64,000 bases of DNA from a virus. A model generated the notes under the pieces. That model was not told where the DNA came from. It saw only the letters and a list, made by a program, of their open reading frames with translations, and did not search any database. Positions 36,501 to 43,975 of this stretch are shown in pieces (position 1 is the first letter of the stretch; each line of letters begins with the position of its first letter). A program made the translations under genes and the position numbers. The stretch spans positions 1 to 64,000 of the IMG/VR virus record IMGVR_UViG_3300042691_010023; one strand, 5' to 3'.

Positions 36501-39317
36501 ACAGGTTCGTTTATTATATCTAGTAGTCTTAATACAATAGGTCTTAATATAACAACAGGCTCAGCTATTGTATCTAGTAGTTTTACTGTTATAGGAACTA
36601 GTACAGTAACTGGATCTAATGTTATTACCGGTTCATGGACGTTGATCGGTGACGCTCAATTGACAGGATCAATATACCTGTCAGGTTCAATAATAATGAA
36701 TAGCCTAACGGCATCAATATCCGGTGTTGATTATATTGATTTTGATACGCAGTATCGTGTAGGAACGAATGAACCTGCTTGGAAAGAAGGTAGATTGTTT
36801 TATGATAGTGGATCAGGAGCATTATCTTTCTATAATTGGGAGCAAGATGTTACTTTAAACATAGGACAAGAACAATGGTTAAGAGCTAGAAATCAAACTG
36901 GAGTTCCTATCCTTAATGGGACAGTTGTTAGATTGTTAGGAGCAATAGGTGATAGACCTACTGTTGAACCAGCTCAAGCCACAGACCAAACCAATACTTT
37001 TAGTACGGGTAATGAAATCATTGGTATGGCTACTCACGATATTGAGAATGGCACTGATGGATTTATTACTACCTTTGGTTTAGTAAATGGATTAAACACA
37101 GATGCTTTTAATGCTGGAGATTTGTTATGGGTATCACAAACAGCAGGTGAATTTACTAATGTAGCTCCACCTCCTCCATATGACAGAACATTTGTAGGTA
37201 TTGTAACAAGAAAAAATCCAAATAACGGAACAGTATTTTTAACACCACTTACTCCTATACACTTCCATGATATATCATCAGTTTCTGCCTCAGTATACCA
37301 ACAAGGTGATTTATGGATGTATCGTTCAGGTAGTGCAGGTCAAGCTAATGCGTGGATTAACACAAAACAATTAAGTGGTAGTTACGGAATAACTGGTAGT
37401 TTAAATGTTTTAGGAAGTATAACAGGATCATTTACGGGTTCTTTAACCGGTAGTTTGTTTGGTACCGGTAGTTGGGCGTTTAGTGCTTCTGTTGCAATAT
37501 CTGCATCATATGCATTATCATCTTCATATGCTATAAGTAGTAGTTACGCGGTATCATCGTCATATGCTGTTAGTTCTAGCTATGCAGAATCTGGATCATA
37601 TTCTGTTAGCTCTAGTTATACTGTATCTAGTTCTTATTCCATATCATCTAGTTATGCTGTATCTAGTTCTTATTCTGTATCTTCATCATATGCAGAGTCC
37701 GGCTCGTATGCATTATCATCTAGTTATGCAGTATCTAGTAGTTATTCGTTTAGCTCTAGTTACGCAGAATCTGGGTCATATTCTGTTAGTTCAAGTTATG
37801 CTGTATCTAGTTCATATGCAATTAGTTCTTCATATGCTATAAGTAGTAGTTATGCTGTATCATCTAGTTACGCCGAATCTAGCTCATACGCCGTGACGTC
37901 ATCATATATTGATCCACTCTTTATATCAGCATCAGCAGCCTTTTATGGCTTTGGTGCTGCAGGAGCACCTGCCGGCGGCGATATAACTGATGTAAATCCT
38001 GGATTAGGTATTTCTATAACTAACTCGGCCGGTCCGGCACCTGAAGTAAGTTTAAATACAGGATCAACGCATTTTGCATTAGGTGTATCTGCATCAGCAG
38101 CATCTTACGGCTTTGGCTCTGGCATAGGCAATGTATTTCCGTATACAGGGCCAGCAGTTATATCAGGTTCATTACTTATAAGTGGATCGGGATTAGTAGT
38201 TACTGGCTCTATACAATCTACCGCAGGATTTACTGGTAGTTTATTTGGAACTTCAAGTTGGGCACATTCGTCATCGGTTGCAATATCTGCATCATATGCA
38301 TTAACTTCAAGTTATAGTATATCATCATCTTATGCCGTTACAGCATCGTATGCTTTAACTAGTTCATATGCAGTAACTAGTAGTTATTCAATTTCGTCAT
38401 CGTATGCAATTAGTGCCTCATATAGTATAAGTAGTAGTTATGCAGAATCTAGTTCATATGCAATTAGTTCTTCATATGCTATAAGTAGTAGTTATGCTGT
38501 ATCATCTAGTTACGCCGAATCTAGCTCATACGCTGTTAGTTCATCATATGCAGTAACATCATCATATATCGATCCGCTCTTTATATCAGCTTCAGCTGCA
38601 TTTTACGGATTCGGAGCAGCCGGCGCTCCTGCAGGGGGGGATATAACAGATGTTAATGAGGGACTAGGAATAACTATAACTAACTCGGCTGGTCCAGCCC
38701 CGACAGTGACCTTGAATACAGGATCAACGCATTTTGCATTAGGCGTATCTGCGTCAGCTGCATTTTACGGGTTTGGTGCTGGGACAGGTAATGCATTCCC
38801 ATTTAATGGTAATGCAGTAATTACTGGTTCGTTAATAGTATCTGGAACGACTAATGGATTTAGTGGTATTACTGGTAGTTTATTTGGAACTTCAAGTTGG
38901 GCGTTTAGTGCTTCTGTTGCAATATCTGCATCATATGCATTATCATCTAGCTATGCAGAATCAAGTTCGTACGCATTATCATCTAGCTATGCTATTTCAT
39001 CGTCATATGCATTTAGCTCGTCTTATAGTTTAAGTAGTAGTTATGCCGAATCTAGTTCATATGCAATAACAGCTAGTTATGCTACATTTGCAGAATTCTT
39101 AGTAGAAGCTACATCTTCATTATTAGGAGATAATAGCGCTACTAGTTTTAATGTAAATCACGGATTTAATACTAGAAATTTACATATTACAGTGTATGAG
39201 GATTCAACGGGCGAAACGGTTTATCCAGATATAAGAAGAATAAATGCAAATACAGCTAGTATTATATTTGCTAACCCGCCACTCACAGCACAATATGTAG
39301 TATATATATCAATATAA
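30594..39317 (+). CDS. Giant mosaic tail fibre, 2,907 residues
   Basis: The ATG at 30594 has an AAGGA ribosome site; a TTG at 30564 precedes the element and is unlikely. The N-terminal 1,150 residues are beta-rich structural domains. A Gly run (about residue 1112) leads into fibre modules. Residues 1275-1890 hold many YadA-head-like HAEG repeats (SHAEG...A.G). A globular insert follows near 2040-2240. Three blocks of SSYA-type pentads (SSYAVSSSYAESSSYAIS) at about 2290-2440, 2550-2660 and 2760-2830 are separated by GGDITDVN-type domains. It is a trimeric-looking adhesin or long tail fibre; the distal end has no visible chaperone peptidase. Confidence 0.85.
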   Translation: MPLRKKIGYVGLKDLRYSVIDTDLVSRDYFNIVEFPSRLTAGKNLIKLRANPDNLVDRSQIHIEILDFNGDPIYYEPLNYTEKDGTRVIAIYIYPDTAPGRAVVYLAGRTAIDANTGDRYSFSSDYNDPNYLNTPNLIWTRSVAVAPNARNKSEIIFTKYPKVTLSEVVQPYLQPAELYNVYTQVTGSGTVRIEPIGVPTPTYGVGTATYATEARSSVEGAGSPRTPAFGTQFFNTAPNELALRESTGSTSTSPVLTTLTGFSKLRTSGFALNANMVGGIIEIVNPNIIPEGTAERGVTLSFPLDNGFLLPVSQRNDLTTIGSVVSAGQATPLSGSYKFAISQIVNSSTAIVSQIEGFRNPTDNTNGPWSVELTTIGGIPNAITTISASANFTASYTQPSVFTQTQRSSSFGDIILSDIEPVTGDVYKIKTLYKPSGFFGDFIDLGDTILEQQNILIDTGSYETNIAVGADYERYGSFEDLAEIEKYWTTASISSSGAPVNLWYPFKYNDTILMGGAELSMSYSTGVSPQGLDGFNIGEAAVFSINPIYAPLVYADTEYIVKFTIANNTNAASIMSADTNLPNHRLDVYISGSNVLVDKELINVQFGDIFTVPNFTNTITGEFRDNGPLGYRIGTYQTKPVPEALANVQFKFKALETKPIDLKFVTRNGSFIIADIELIVNKETGFSPNFTRVFKRVPSEHLDTPLTFKFQFFDYESKKAEMEVITYGAIFYGDNTYIQGTNNLITGSVYLSSGIGSGIEQSGQNSGYIRSVGYKGFLSASIPELSGSPGFMLWSGSVIPGSGDNYTGVGLELVADANNYLMFRTGPPSVFIVRTDSFFLGNANQFISGANGNIEISSSGFHLNTDGSVTASSALFKGVAKANIILDKTITIDADNSGSYLQYENDILPASLIPLEGYRVVLDGTLGGEIIRRFRIDCQLNYPIFDFKLPDVSGEAKLDIVMENAIAGNQVYDAFSPAGKGSGVTITDYPIVTLRTEDVLTFVAANANANDWYAIAGTLQPFSGYEFKRGVDVYNTFLVTGSNSRIRFRDDDGVLQFEVRRGTTGDFADKTQITINDIPAIDSLDPSDYNVVIRRLSNGRLYETSSLAFGGGGGGGGDVTDVNAGLGISVDTPGGPVVEVSLNTASAHFRNGVFKLTGSLLTTESFNTWTGSNLSQFAGTASFATTASYVTGSIYNSSNLALSASYAITASYALNAGTSTPAPSDTFIQYNQGDIFGASEYFRYQYISQSLLHGNEVSASGEFSFAHGSSSIALGPYSHAEGRENESFGKASHTEGYRSRTYYPGAFSGSLTNGTGSLLSYYANVASAFTVGNTFILKTVAEEFATNQIATITSASYDPGTGQTSFYLDAPIGGGDSILVIDTGLWGWDDSTTSPSGVPVIASAGNQNIGGDGAHAEGFLTIAFGSLSHAEGYGGQAIGAFAHAEGVNTIAYGLISHAEGDGTFTVGASSHAEGTGTQTWADYSHAEGNATKTFGTAAGSHAEGKETVTIGQYSHAEGVNARSIGYASHAEGTGRSGTLYLYSASLSTDNSSPPGGVAIVTLASSYGNVTSKFTVGNYLYFNGTPTTIGNTPALSNYVEVSLARITSVVWNNPVTIITLGDASANGVDLLYQAAIVNVAPYNPSAGLNTWIQPDPDVAGTPYGNDSNSPWAGDQIGNSNGAHAEGLDTLAIGQYSHASGQGSVTLGNYSQASGYYTMAIGQHDHAEGFATKAIGYGAHAEGIRTIAMDTSHAEGYETTAIGSGHSEGQGTYAANSGHAEGYYTRAVGVAAHSEGGYTTASANYSHVEGGYTKTYATYAHAEGSGSIAGNIGGAGIASHAEGVFTQTTNIGAHSEGRYTTASGIYSHAEGSSSVAFGTASHAGGLHTIASASYATTIGQYNKHNNTTALFTIGDGASNTDRHDLLNAGIGYVQISGSAVVSSSLETIGLSRVTGSMIVSNSLQLIGIGIVTGSFIISSSLNTIGLNITTGSAIVSSSFTVIGTSTVTGSNVITGSWTLIGDAQLTGSIYLSGSIIMNSLTASISGVDYIDFDTQYRVGTNEPAWKEGRLFYDSGSGALSFYNWEQDVTLNIGQEQWLRARNQTGVPILNGTVVRLLGAIGDRPTVEPAQATDQTNTFSTGNEIIGMATHDIENGTDGFITTFGLVNGLNTDAFNAGDLLWVSQTAGEFTNVAPPPPYDRTFVGIVTRKNPNNGTVFLTPLTPIHFHDISSVSASVYQQGDLWMYRSGSAGQANAWINTKQLSGSYGITGSLNVLGSITGSFTGSLTGSLFGTGSWAFSASVAISASYALSSSYAISSSYAVSSSYAVSSSYAESGSYSVSSSYTVSSSYSISSSYAVSSSYSVSSSYAESGSYALSSSYAVSSSYSFSSSYAESGSYSVSSSYAVSSSYAISSSYAISSSYAVSSSYAESSSYAVTSSYIDPLFISASAAFYGFGAAGAPAGGDITDVNPGLGISITNSAGPAPEVSLNTGSTHFALGVSASAASYGFGSGIGNVFPYTGPAVISGSLLISGSGLVVTGSIQSTAGFTGSLFGTSSWAHSSSVAISASYALTSSYSISSSYAVTASYALTSSYAVTSSYSISSSYAISASYSISSSYAESSSYAISSSYAISSSYAVSSSYAESSSYAVSSSYAVTSSYIDPLFISASAAFYGFGAAGAPAGGDITDVNEGLGITITNSAGPAPTVTLNTGSTHFALGVSASAAFYGFGAGTGNAFPFNGNAVITGSLIVSGTTNGFSGITGSLFGTSSWAFSASVAISASYALSSSYAESSSYALSSSYAISSSYAFSSSYSLSSSYAESSSYAITASYATFAEFLVEATSSLLGDNSATSFNVNHGFNTRNLHITVYEDSTGETVYPDIRRINANTASIIFANPPLTAQYVVYISI
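34420..36330 (+). repeat. YadA-head-like HAEG coding repeats
   Basis: About two dozen degenerate units encode (S/A)HAEG followed by a variable stretch and another H. The bases CATGCTGAAGG recur almost unchanged. The repeats build left-handed beta-roll modules in YadA-type adhesins. The region includes two longer inserts (about 34500-34800 and 35190-35620). Confidence 0.75.
37805..37891 (+). repeat. Exact 87-bp direct repeat, first copy
   Basis: Bases 37805-37891 are identical, base for base by eye, to 38447-38533. The repeat encodes SSYA pentads inside the giant fibre gene. Flanking bases differ on both sides. Confidence 0.85.
38447..38533 (+). repeat. Exact 87-bp direct repeat, second copy
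   Basis: Second copy of the 37805-37891 repeat, offset by 642 bp, which is a whole number of codons. Recombination between copies would delete or duplicate 214 residues in frame. Confidence 0.85.
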
Positions 39318-39472
39318 TGCCTAAGTTTTTATCCGAAATACAATTTGCAGCTACAGGATCAATGGAATCTCCAGATCCTGGTTTTATTACACTATATGTA
39401 AATACGGATGGAAACCTTTATGCTAAATTTTCAAATGGATCTCAAACAAGATTAAGTAATAATTTTATATGA
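39317..39472 (+). CDS. Mini fibre-associated protein, 51 residues
   Basis: The ATG overlaps the giant fibre stop (TAATG), and its TGA overlaps the next ATG (ATGA). The 51-residue product (LSEIQFAATGSMESPDPG, then ITLYVNTDGNLYAKF) resembles the first 45 residues of the next two proteins. It may be a free copy of the attachment domain or a remnant of a longer adhesin. Confidence 0.6.
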   Translation: MPKFLSEIQFAATGSMESPDPGFITLYVNTDGNLYAKFSNGSQTRLSNNFI

Positions 39473-40572
39473 GTCAAATATTAAAAAGTTTACAATTTGT
39501 AACTCAATCATTTACCGGCACGCCCAACACAGGATCTGTAGTTATATTTGCTAGCGGCAGTGCTATCTATTTTGAAAATGCATCCGGTTCTATTTTTCCC
39601 TTAGGAACTACAGGTAGACAAGAGTACATTAGAGTACTAGAGTACACAGGATCTAATCCAGGCGGGGGAACTTTAACTTATACTTGGAATAAACCTGACA
39701 ATATAAAATACGTTCAAGTAATTTGTGTTGGAGCTGGAGGTGGTGGCGGTAGTGGAAGAAGCCAAACGGGTATTGCGGCCCGGACACAAGGAGGCTCAGG
39801 TGGCGGAGGAGGTGCAGTAGCTCGTGGTTTTTTTGATAGAAGAGATTTAACGCAAATTAGCTACACTATTAGTGTTGGCAGCGGTGGTGCCGGCGGAGTA
39901 TCAGTATCTGGAGCAGCCACCGGTAATACCGGTATTGCTGGACAGTACACTACATTTGGCGGGACAATGGTTAGTGCCTCAGGAGGCGCTGGAGGTTCCG
40001 GAGGTCCTACAAACTCAACCCGGCCGGGTGGCCCGAGCGGTGTGGCTACAGACTGCCGACCAGGTCCAGCTTTTGCTGTATCCGGAGGATTAGGTGCTGG
40101 TACATCGGGTCAAGGCCCAGCTCTAGCAACAACTAACTTTTCTTCTACACCATTAACACATACAGCGACAGCCGGTGGTGGTGCCGGTGGAGGTTATGAA
40201 TCACTTACTACTCCAACATCGTACTCAGGTAGTGCAGGAGCAGGCGGATTTCAATGGAATACATTGCAAGCTAATGGAGGAAGTTTCGGTAAACCAGCCA
40301 CTCCAGGAAGTGATAATCTTGTAACAGCTGCAGTTCTACTGCAGTTTACAAGTAGTGTATTTACAACAACGTATGGTTTAGGTGGAGGTGGGAGTGGTGG
40401 TGATCATCGACTATCGTCAGCTACTGCTACCGGATATGCGGGTAGTAATGGTGGATTATATGGAGCTGGAGGCGGCGGTGGTGGAGCCATAAATGCTACC
40501 TCAGGAACACCTACATCAGGGGCAGGAGGAAGTGGATCTTCTGGCCTATGTATAGTAGTAGAATATTATTAA
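39469..40572 (+). CDS. Glycine-rich adhesin-like tail fibre tip protein
   Basis: A 367-residue protein. The first 60 residues are an attachment-like domain (LQFVTQSFTGTPNTGSVV). The rest is dominated by long Gly runs between short beta segments (CVGAGGGGGSGRS, SVGSGGAGGVS). The composition resembles T2/S16-type gp38 adhesins, whose polyglycine helices present variable receptor-binding loops. It lies directly downstream of the fibre gene, as gp38 does relative to gp37. Confidence 0.65.
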   Translation: MSQILKSLQFVTQSFTGTPNTGSVVIFASGSAIYFENASGSIFPLGTTGRQEYIRVLEYTGSNPGGGTLTYTWNKPDNIKYVQVICVGAGGGGGSGRSQTGIAARTQGGSGGGGGAVARGFFDRRDLTQISYTISVGSGGAGGVSVSGAATGNTGIAGQYTTFGGTMVSASGGAGGSGGPTNSTRPGGPSGVATDCRPGPAFAVSGGLGAGTSGQGPALATTNFSSTPLTHTATAGGGAGGGYESLTTPTSYSGSAGAGGFQWNTLQANGGSFGKPATPGSDNLVTAAVLLQFTSSVFTTTYGLGGGGSGGDHRLSSATATGYAGSNGGLYGAGGGGGGAINATSGTPTSGAGGSGSSGLCIVVEYY

Positions 40573-40575
40573 GTT

Positions 40576-41643
40576 ATGGCAAAATTATTAAATACAACAT
40601 CTTTAGTAACACAATCTGCGCCCGCAACACCGAGTGCAGGATACGGCACTCTATATGCTAGCGGCAGTAGTTTGTTTTTTAAAAATAGTACTGGAACAAC
40701 CTACAATCTATCAATAGTAGGATTGAGCAGTATAGTCATATACACTAGTTCAGGTACGTATACTTACAATACAGGATCGGGCATACAATATATAAAAGTT
40801 ATTTGCGCTGGCGGTGGCGGAGGCGGAGCTAGTGGTAGAATAGGAAACACAAGTACAAATAGTGTAGGTGGCGGTGGCGGAGCCGGCGGTAACATAAATG
40901 TAGCATACTTTTCAGCTGCCGCTCTAACAACAGGGAGCTACACTGTAACTGTAGGAGCCGGAGGAGCTGGAGGCGGACAAAGAGTAGGTTCTGCTAATTT
41001 AAATGGTCTTGCAGGAGCCACCGGAAACTCCAGCTCCTTTGCTTTAGGATCGACTATTCTCTTAAGTGGATTAGGCGGCGCAGGCGGCAGCGGAGGAGCA
41101 CTTTCTGCTGGTGGAGCAGGTGGAACCAATACCGCCCCAACAGCACCTACAGTACTAAATCCTTACCCACCATTCTACTACTCGGGAGTAAATGGCGCCG
41201 GCGGATCATCTCTCAGTGCTGCTAATACTATTTCCAATGCTTTTAATGGAAGTAGATTTTTAGCAGGTGGCGGCGCCGGCGGCGGTGTAAATACTGCTAA
41301 TGCATCAGGATCCGGAAGCTCCGGCTCTGCTATTTACCAATACATTACTTTAATTCAATCCGGTTCTCCTGGATTGCCAACCGGTACTTTCAACGGTGAT
41401 AATGGTGCCGACATATTCGATGTTGCAAATTTTGCACTATACTATTCAGGTAGTAATGTAACTACAGGGGTATTAGTAGGTACTGGAGGGCATGGCGGAG
41501 CTGGAGGTGTGCCTAGTGGCAGAGGAGGATCTGGTAGTAGAGCAGCAGGCGGCGGAGGCGGCGGAGGATCGAGAATAAACAGCACAGCTAGTATTGCTGG
41601 TCCAGGCGGAGCTGGTTTTGTAATAATTTTTGAGTATTATTAA
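40576..41643 (+). CDS. Second glycine-rich adhesin-like protein (paralogue)
   Basis: A 355-residue protein with the same plan as its upstream neighbour: N-terminus LLNTTSLVTQSAPATPSAG, a YTYNTGSGIQYIKVICAGG junction matching the upstream YTWNKPDNIKYVQVICVGA, and Gly-rich loops ending FVIIFEYY (upstream CIVVEYY). The loops differ in sequence and length, which suggests a duplicated receptor-binding tip that has diverged. Confidence 0.65.
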   Translation: MAKLLNTTSLVTQSAPATPSAGYGTLYASGSSLFFKNSTGTTYNLSIVGLSSIVIYTSSGTYTYNTGSGIQYIKVICAGGGGGGASGRIGNTSTNSVGGGGGAGGNINVAYFSAAALTTGSYTVTVGAGGAGGGQRVGSANLNGLAGATGNSSSFALGSTILLSGLGGAGGSGGALSAGGAGGTNTAPTAPTVLNPYPPFYYSGVNGAGGSSLSAANTISNAFNGSRFLAGGGAGGGVNTANASGSGSSGSAIYQYITLIQSGSPGLPTGTFNGDNGADIFDVANFALYYSGSNVTTGVLVGTGGHGGAGGVPSGRGGSGSRAAGGGGGGGSRINSTASIAGPGGAGFVIIFEYY

Positions 41644-41658
41644 AAATAAAGTTAAATT

Positions 41659-41862
41659 ATGGGAAGATGGGCAGTAATAAGATCTAATTATGTAATTGAT
41701 GTTGTAATATGGGACGGTATTACTCCATGGCAATATCCAGGCAACTATGATACATTGATAGAAGAAAATACAGAAAATGTCGGTGTAGGTGATTGGTATG
41801 AAGCTACAGAAGGTGTATTTTATCATCCAATGTCAACTCCGCCAGACTATCCGCCTGCATAA
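41659..41862 (+). CDS. Small tail-fibre-associated protein (assembly chaperone-like)
   Basis: A 67-residue protein (WAVIRSNYVIDVVIWDG, then VGDWYEATEGVFYHP). I recall this WAVI...N.V...I.WDG...GW.Y...G.F..P pattern in small proteins downstream of phage tail fibre genes, often annotated as fibre assembly factors. Position supports the idea; function is not proven. Confidence 0.55.
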   Translation: MGRWAVIRSNYVIDVVIWDGITPWQYPGNYDTLIEENTENVGVGDWYEATEGVFYHPMSTPPDYPPA

Positions 41863-41863
41863 C

Positions 41864-41871
41864 ATATTTAT
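41864..41871 (+). promoter_or_regulatory. ATATTTAT intergenic element, copy 9
   Basis: ATATTTAT followed by ATACAAATAGGA, 18 nt before the ATG of the adenylyltransferase-ligase gene. Confidence 0.5.
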
Positions 41872-41889
41872 ATACAAATAGGATAACAA

Positions 41890-43563
41890 ATGAATCTAGG
41901 TAACTGGCTAGCCAAACAAATACTTACAGAAGATACTAATATTAAAGATATAGTAGCAATTTATCCAGGTAGATTTCAACCGTTTGGACAACATCATGCT
42001 AAAGCTTTCGAATGGTTACAGCGACAATTCGGAGCTACAAATACATACGTAGCTACAAGTGATAAGGTAGAGCCCGGCAGATCCCCATTTTCATTTAAAG
42101 AAAAAGCTGCTATTATCAAGCAAAACGGTATACGTAATGTTGTTCAAGTTAAAAATCCATACAAAGCTGAAGAGATACTAAGTGCATATAATCCAGCTAC
42201 TACTGCAGTGGTGTTTATGGTAGGTCAAAAGGATATGGAAGAAGATCCTAGATTCCGAATTGGTAAATTAAAGTCAGGTAACGATACATATTTTCAAGAC
42301 TATAGCAAACATAAAGGTGCTATGCAAGGATATGATAAGCACGGTTATCTAATTGTAGCTCCTCATATATCTCTTAATATTCCTGGATTCGGTGAAATGT
42401 CTGGCACAGCATTACGTCAAGCTCTTAAAAATAGTACACCGGAAACATTTAAGAAAATTATGGGATGGTTTAATCCCGCAGTATATAATACAGTTAAAAA
42501 AAAATTAGCTGAGTCCATCAACGAATCTTTACTTACCGAAGGTGGCGCCGGAGGCCATATGGCACATCCATTTGATATACCTTCAGTTACTACCGGTAAA
42601 GACCTTGTAAAAGTATTTGTACAGTCAACAGATTATTTAAAGAAAGGTCCAGCATCTGTTAAAATAGACGGCGTAAATGCTTCTATACGATTAATTACTG
42701 TAGGTACTAAAAAACAATTTGTAATGGACCGTGGATCTAACAAGCCGTTAGATGTGAAAGGCATTACAAAAGCCGATCTGTTAGATCGTTTCGGTGTCGG
42801 TCATGGTATGATTGAAATTGGTGGTAAGGTGTTAGATATTTTTAATGATGCAATACCTGACATTACCGCGCAACTTAAAACATTAGGTTTATGGGATAAC
42901 CCAAACGTAATGTTTAATATCGAGTATGTCGCCGGGTCTACCAATGTGTTATCTTACGAAAAGAACTTTTTAGCTATACATGGATTGTTGGAAATTGAAC
43001 AGGTAACACCGACCCGTAGAGCTACAAAAGAGATTACTTATAATAAGAAGGCACTTCAGGATTTATTGAACAATTTAGCCCCAACTGCAACAGAATACGG
43101 CTATGAAGTTTTAGGTTCCGTCCCGACAACTTTAGATTCAGAACCAGACTTCCAATCTGTATTAAATAAAAAATATACCGTTATAGTCAACGGCAAAAAA
43201 CAAACTAAAACTTTGAGTCAATGGCTAGCTAATGCGCGTAATGAAAAAGAAACTACAATTAAATTGGCAGATGGTAAATCAGTAGGTGCATTATCTAAAC
43301 AAGTATTATTAGCAATAACAAACGGTACTGATGTAGCTGAAATGGTAAAAGATCCTAAAGATATTGAAGCTGCCGTTAACGGTTATGTGTTTTATTTGGC
43401 TACAATGGAATTAGGTAATGCGGTATTAGAGTCTTTAAGTTCGCCATTAGGTAAGGTAAGTGAACATGAAGGTATTGTAATACGCGATCGAAAAATCTAT
43501 TCTAAGCCGTTCAAAATTACCGGCCGATTCATCGTTAAAGGCCTAGAATCCCAATTCCGATAA
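41890..43563 (+). CDS. Nucleotidyltransferase (NMNAT-like) fused to a nucleic-acid ligase-like domain
   Basis: A 557-residue protein with two enzyme domains. Residues 20-200 are a HIGH-superfamily nucleotidyltransferase like NadM/NadR: YPGRFQPFGQHHAKAF (28-36, with QHH in place of HxGH) and SGTALR (171-176). Residues 235-557 look like a ligase or mRNA-capping nucleotidyltransferase: motif I KIDG (K258), NIEYVAGS, AIHGLLEIE, motif IV HEGIVIRD and motif V KITGRFIVKG. The pair could link NAD metabolism to RNA or DNA end repair. LLTEGG at 214-219 lies between the domains and fits the prohead-protease cut preference. Confidence 0.8.
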   Translation: MNLGNWLAKQILTEDTNIKDIVAIYPGRFQPFGQHHAKAFEWLQRQFGATNTYVATSDKVEPGRSPFSFKEKAAIIKQNGIRNVVQVKNPYKAEEILSAYNPATTAVVFMVGQKDMEEDPRFRIGKLKSGNDTYFQDYSKHKGAMQGYDKHGYLIVAPHISLNIPGFGEMSGTALRQALKNSTPETFKKIMGWFNPAVYNTVKKKLAESINESLLTEGGAGGHMAHPFDIPSVTTGKDLVKVFVQSTDYLKKGPASVKIDGVNASIRLITVGTKKQFVMDRGSNKPLDVKGITKADLLDRFGVGHGMIEIGGKVLDIFNDAIPDITAQLKTLGLWDNPNVMFNIEYVAGSTNVLSYEKNFLAIHGLLEIEQVTPTRRATKEITYNKKALQDLLNNLAPTATEYGYEVLGSVPTTLDSEPDFQSVLNKKYTVIVNGKKQTKTLSQWLANARNEKETTIKLADGKSVGALSKQVLLAITNGTDVAEMVKDPKDIEAAVNGYVFYLATMELGNAVLESLSSPLGKVSEHEGIVIRDRKIYSKPFKITGRFIVKGLESQFR

Positions 43564-43570
43564 GATAAGT

Positions 43571-43589
43571 ATATTTATTAGATATTTAT
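43571..43589 (+). promoter_or_regulatory. Tandem ATATTTAT elements, copies 10a and 10b
   Basis: Two copies, ATATTTAT at 43571-43578 and 43582-43589, 11 bp apart (one helical turn); the second is 16 nt before the ATG at 43606 and is followed by TAAAAAAGGA. This is the only gap with two copies. Confidence 0.5.
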
Positions 43590-43605
43590 TAAAAAAGGAA
43601 CTTTA

Positions 43606-43974
43606 ATGAAGTCTAATGAATTACGCGACATAATACGCGAAGAGATACGTCGTTCGATAATCGAGTTAGGTACTAATGATCCGTCATTTCTACAAAAAGT
43701 CGGCGGTAGTATACGTGCACGTTTAGGTACGGGTAAAGCTATGTTAGATCGTGCACTAGATATGATCGATACGGATAAATTAGCACGTCTACCACGTCAA
43801 CAAAAAATAGATTTGTTAGTAGCATTGATTGGACAGTTTGGAATTTCTGCTAAAGATTTCAATGCCATTAAGCCACGTGTACAACGTATGTTAGCTATGC
43901 AGGACGGTGAAGTGCCTGTACAAGAAGAAGGCGTTGTTAAAGAATCAAAGGTTGCAAAGAAAAAGCGTAAATAA
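43606..43974 (+). CDS. Small basic protein with IREE start helix
   Basis: A 122-residue basic protein starting LRDIIREEIRRSIIEL, the helix type shared by several small proteins here, and ending KESKVAKKKRK. The centre is helical. The basic ends suggest nucleic-acid or scaffold contact in the head; this is inference. An in-frame start at 43907 for the next gene would overlap it and is rejected. Confidence 0.55.
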   Translation: MKSNELRDIIREEIRRSIIELGTNDPSFLQKVGGSIRARLGTGKAMLDRALDMIDTDKLARLPRQQKIDLLVALIGQFGISAKDFNAIKPRVQRMLAMQDGEVPVQEEGVVKESKVAKKKRK

Positions 43975-43975
43975 T

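Larger units (their letters stand above)
37470..39090 (+). repeat. Three blocks of SSYA pentad repeats with duplicated spacer domains
   Basis: Blocks at about 37470-37910, 38270-38575 and 38920-39085 encode alternating SSYA/SSYS/GSYA units. Between them are repeated domains beginning SSYIDPLFISASAAF and continuing with a GGDITDVN motif. Stretches such as AATACAGGATCAACGCATTT occur unchanged at both spacer copies, which indicates recent duplication. Confidence 0.8.

Noticed and set aside
37564-37842. Leu/Val-rich frame inside the giant fibre
   Set aside because: It is a shifted reading of the repetitive SSYA DNA; the low-complexity product follows from the repeat.
40938-41129. Pro/Ala-rich minus-strand frame
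   Set aside because: It is the antisense of glycine-rich adhesin coding sequence and has no start context.
43907-43975. Upstream start for the zinc-binding protein gene
   Set aside because: It would overlap the previous gene by 68 nt; the ATG at 43976 follows that gene's stop directly.
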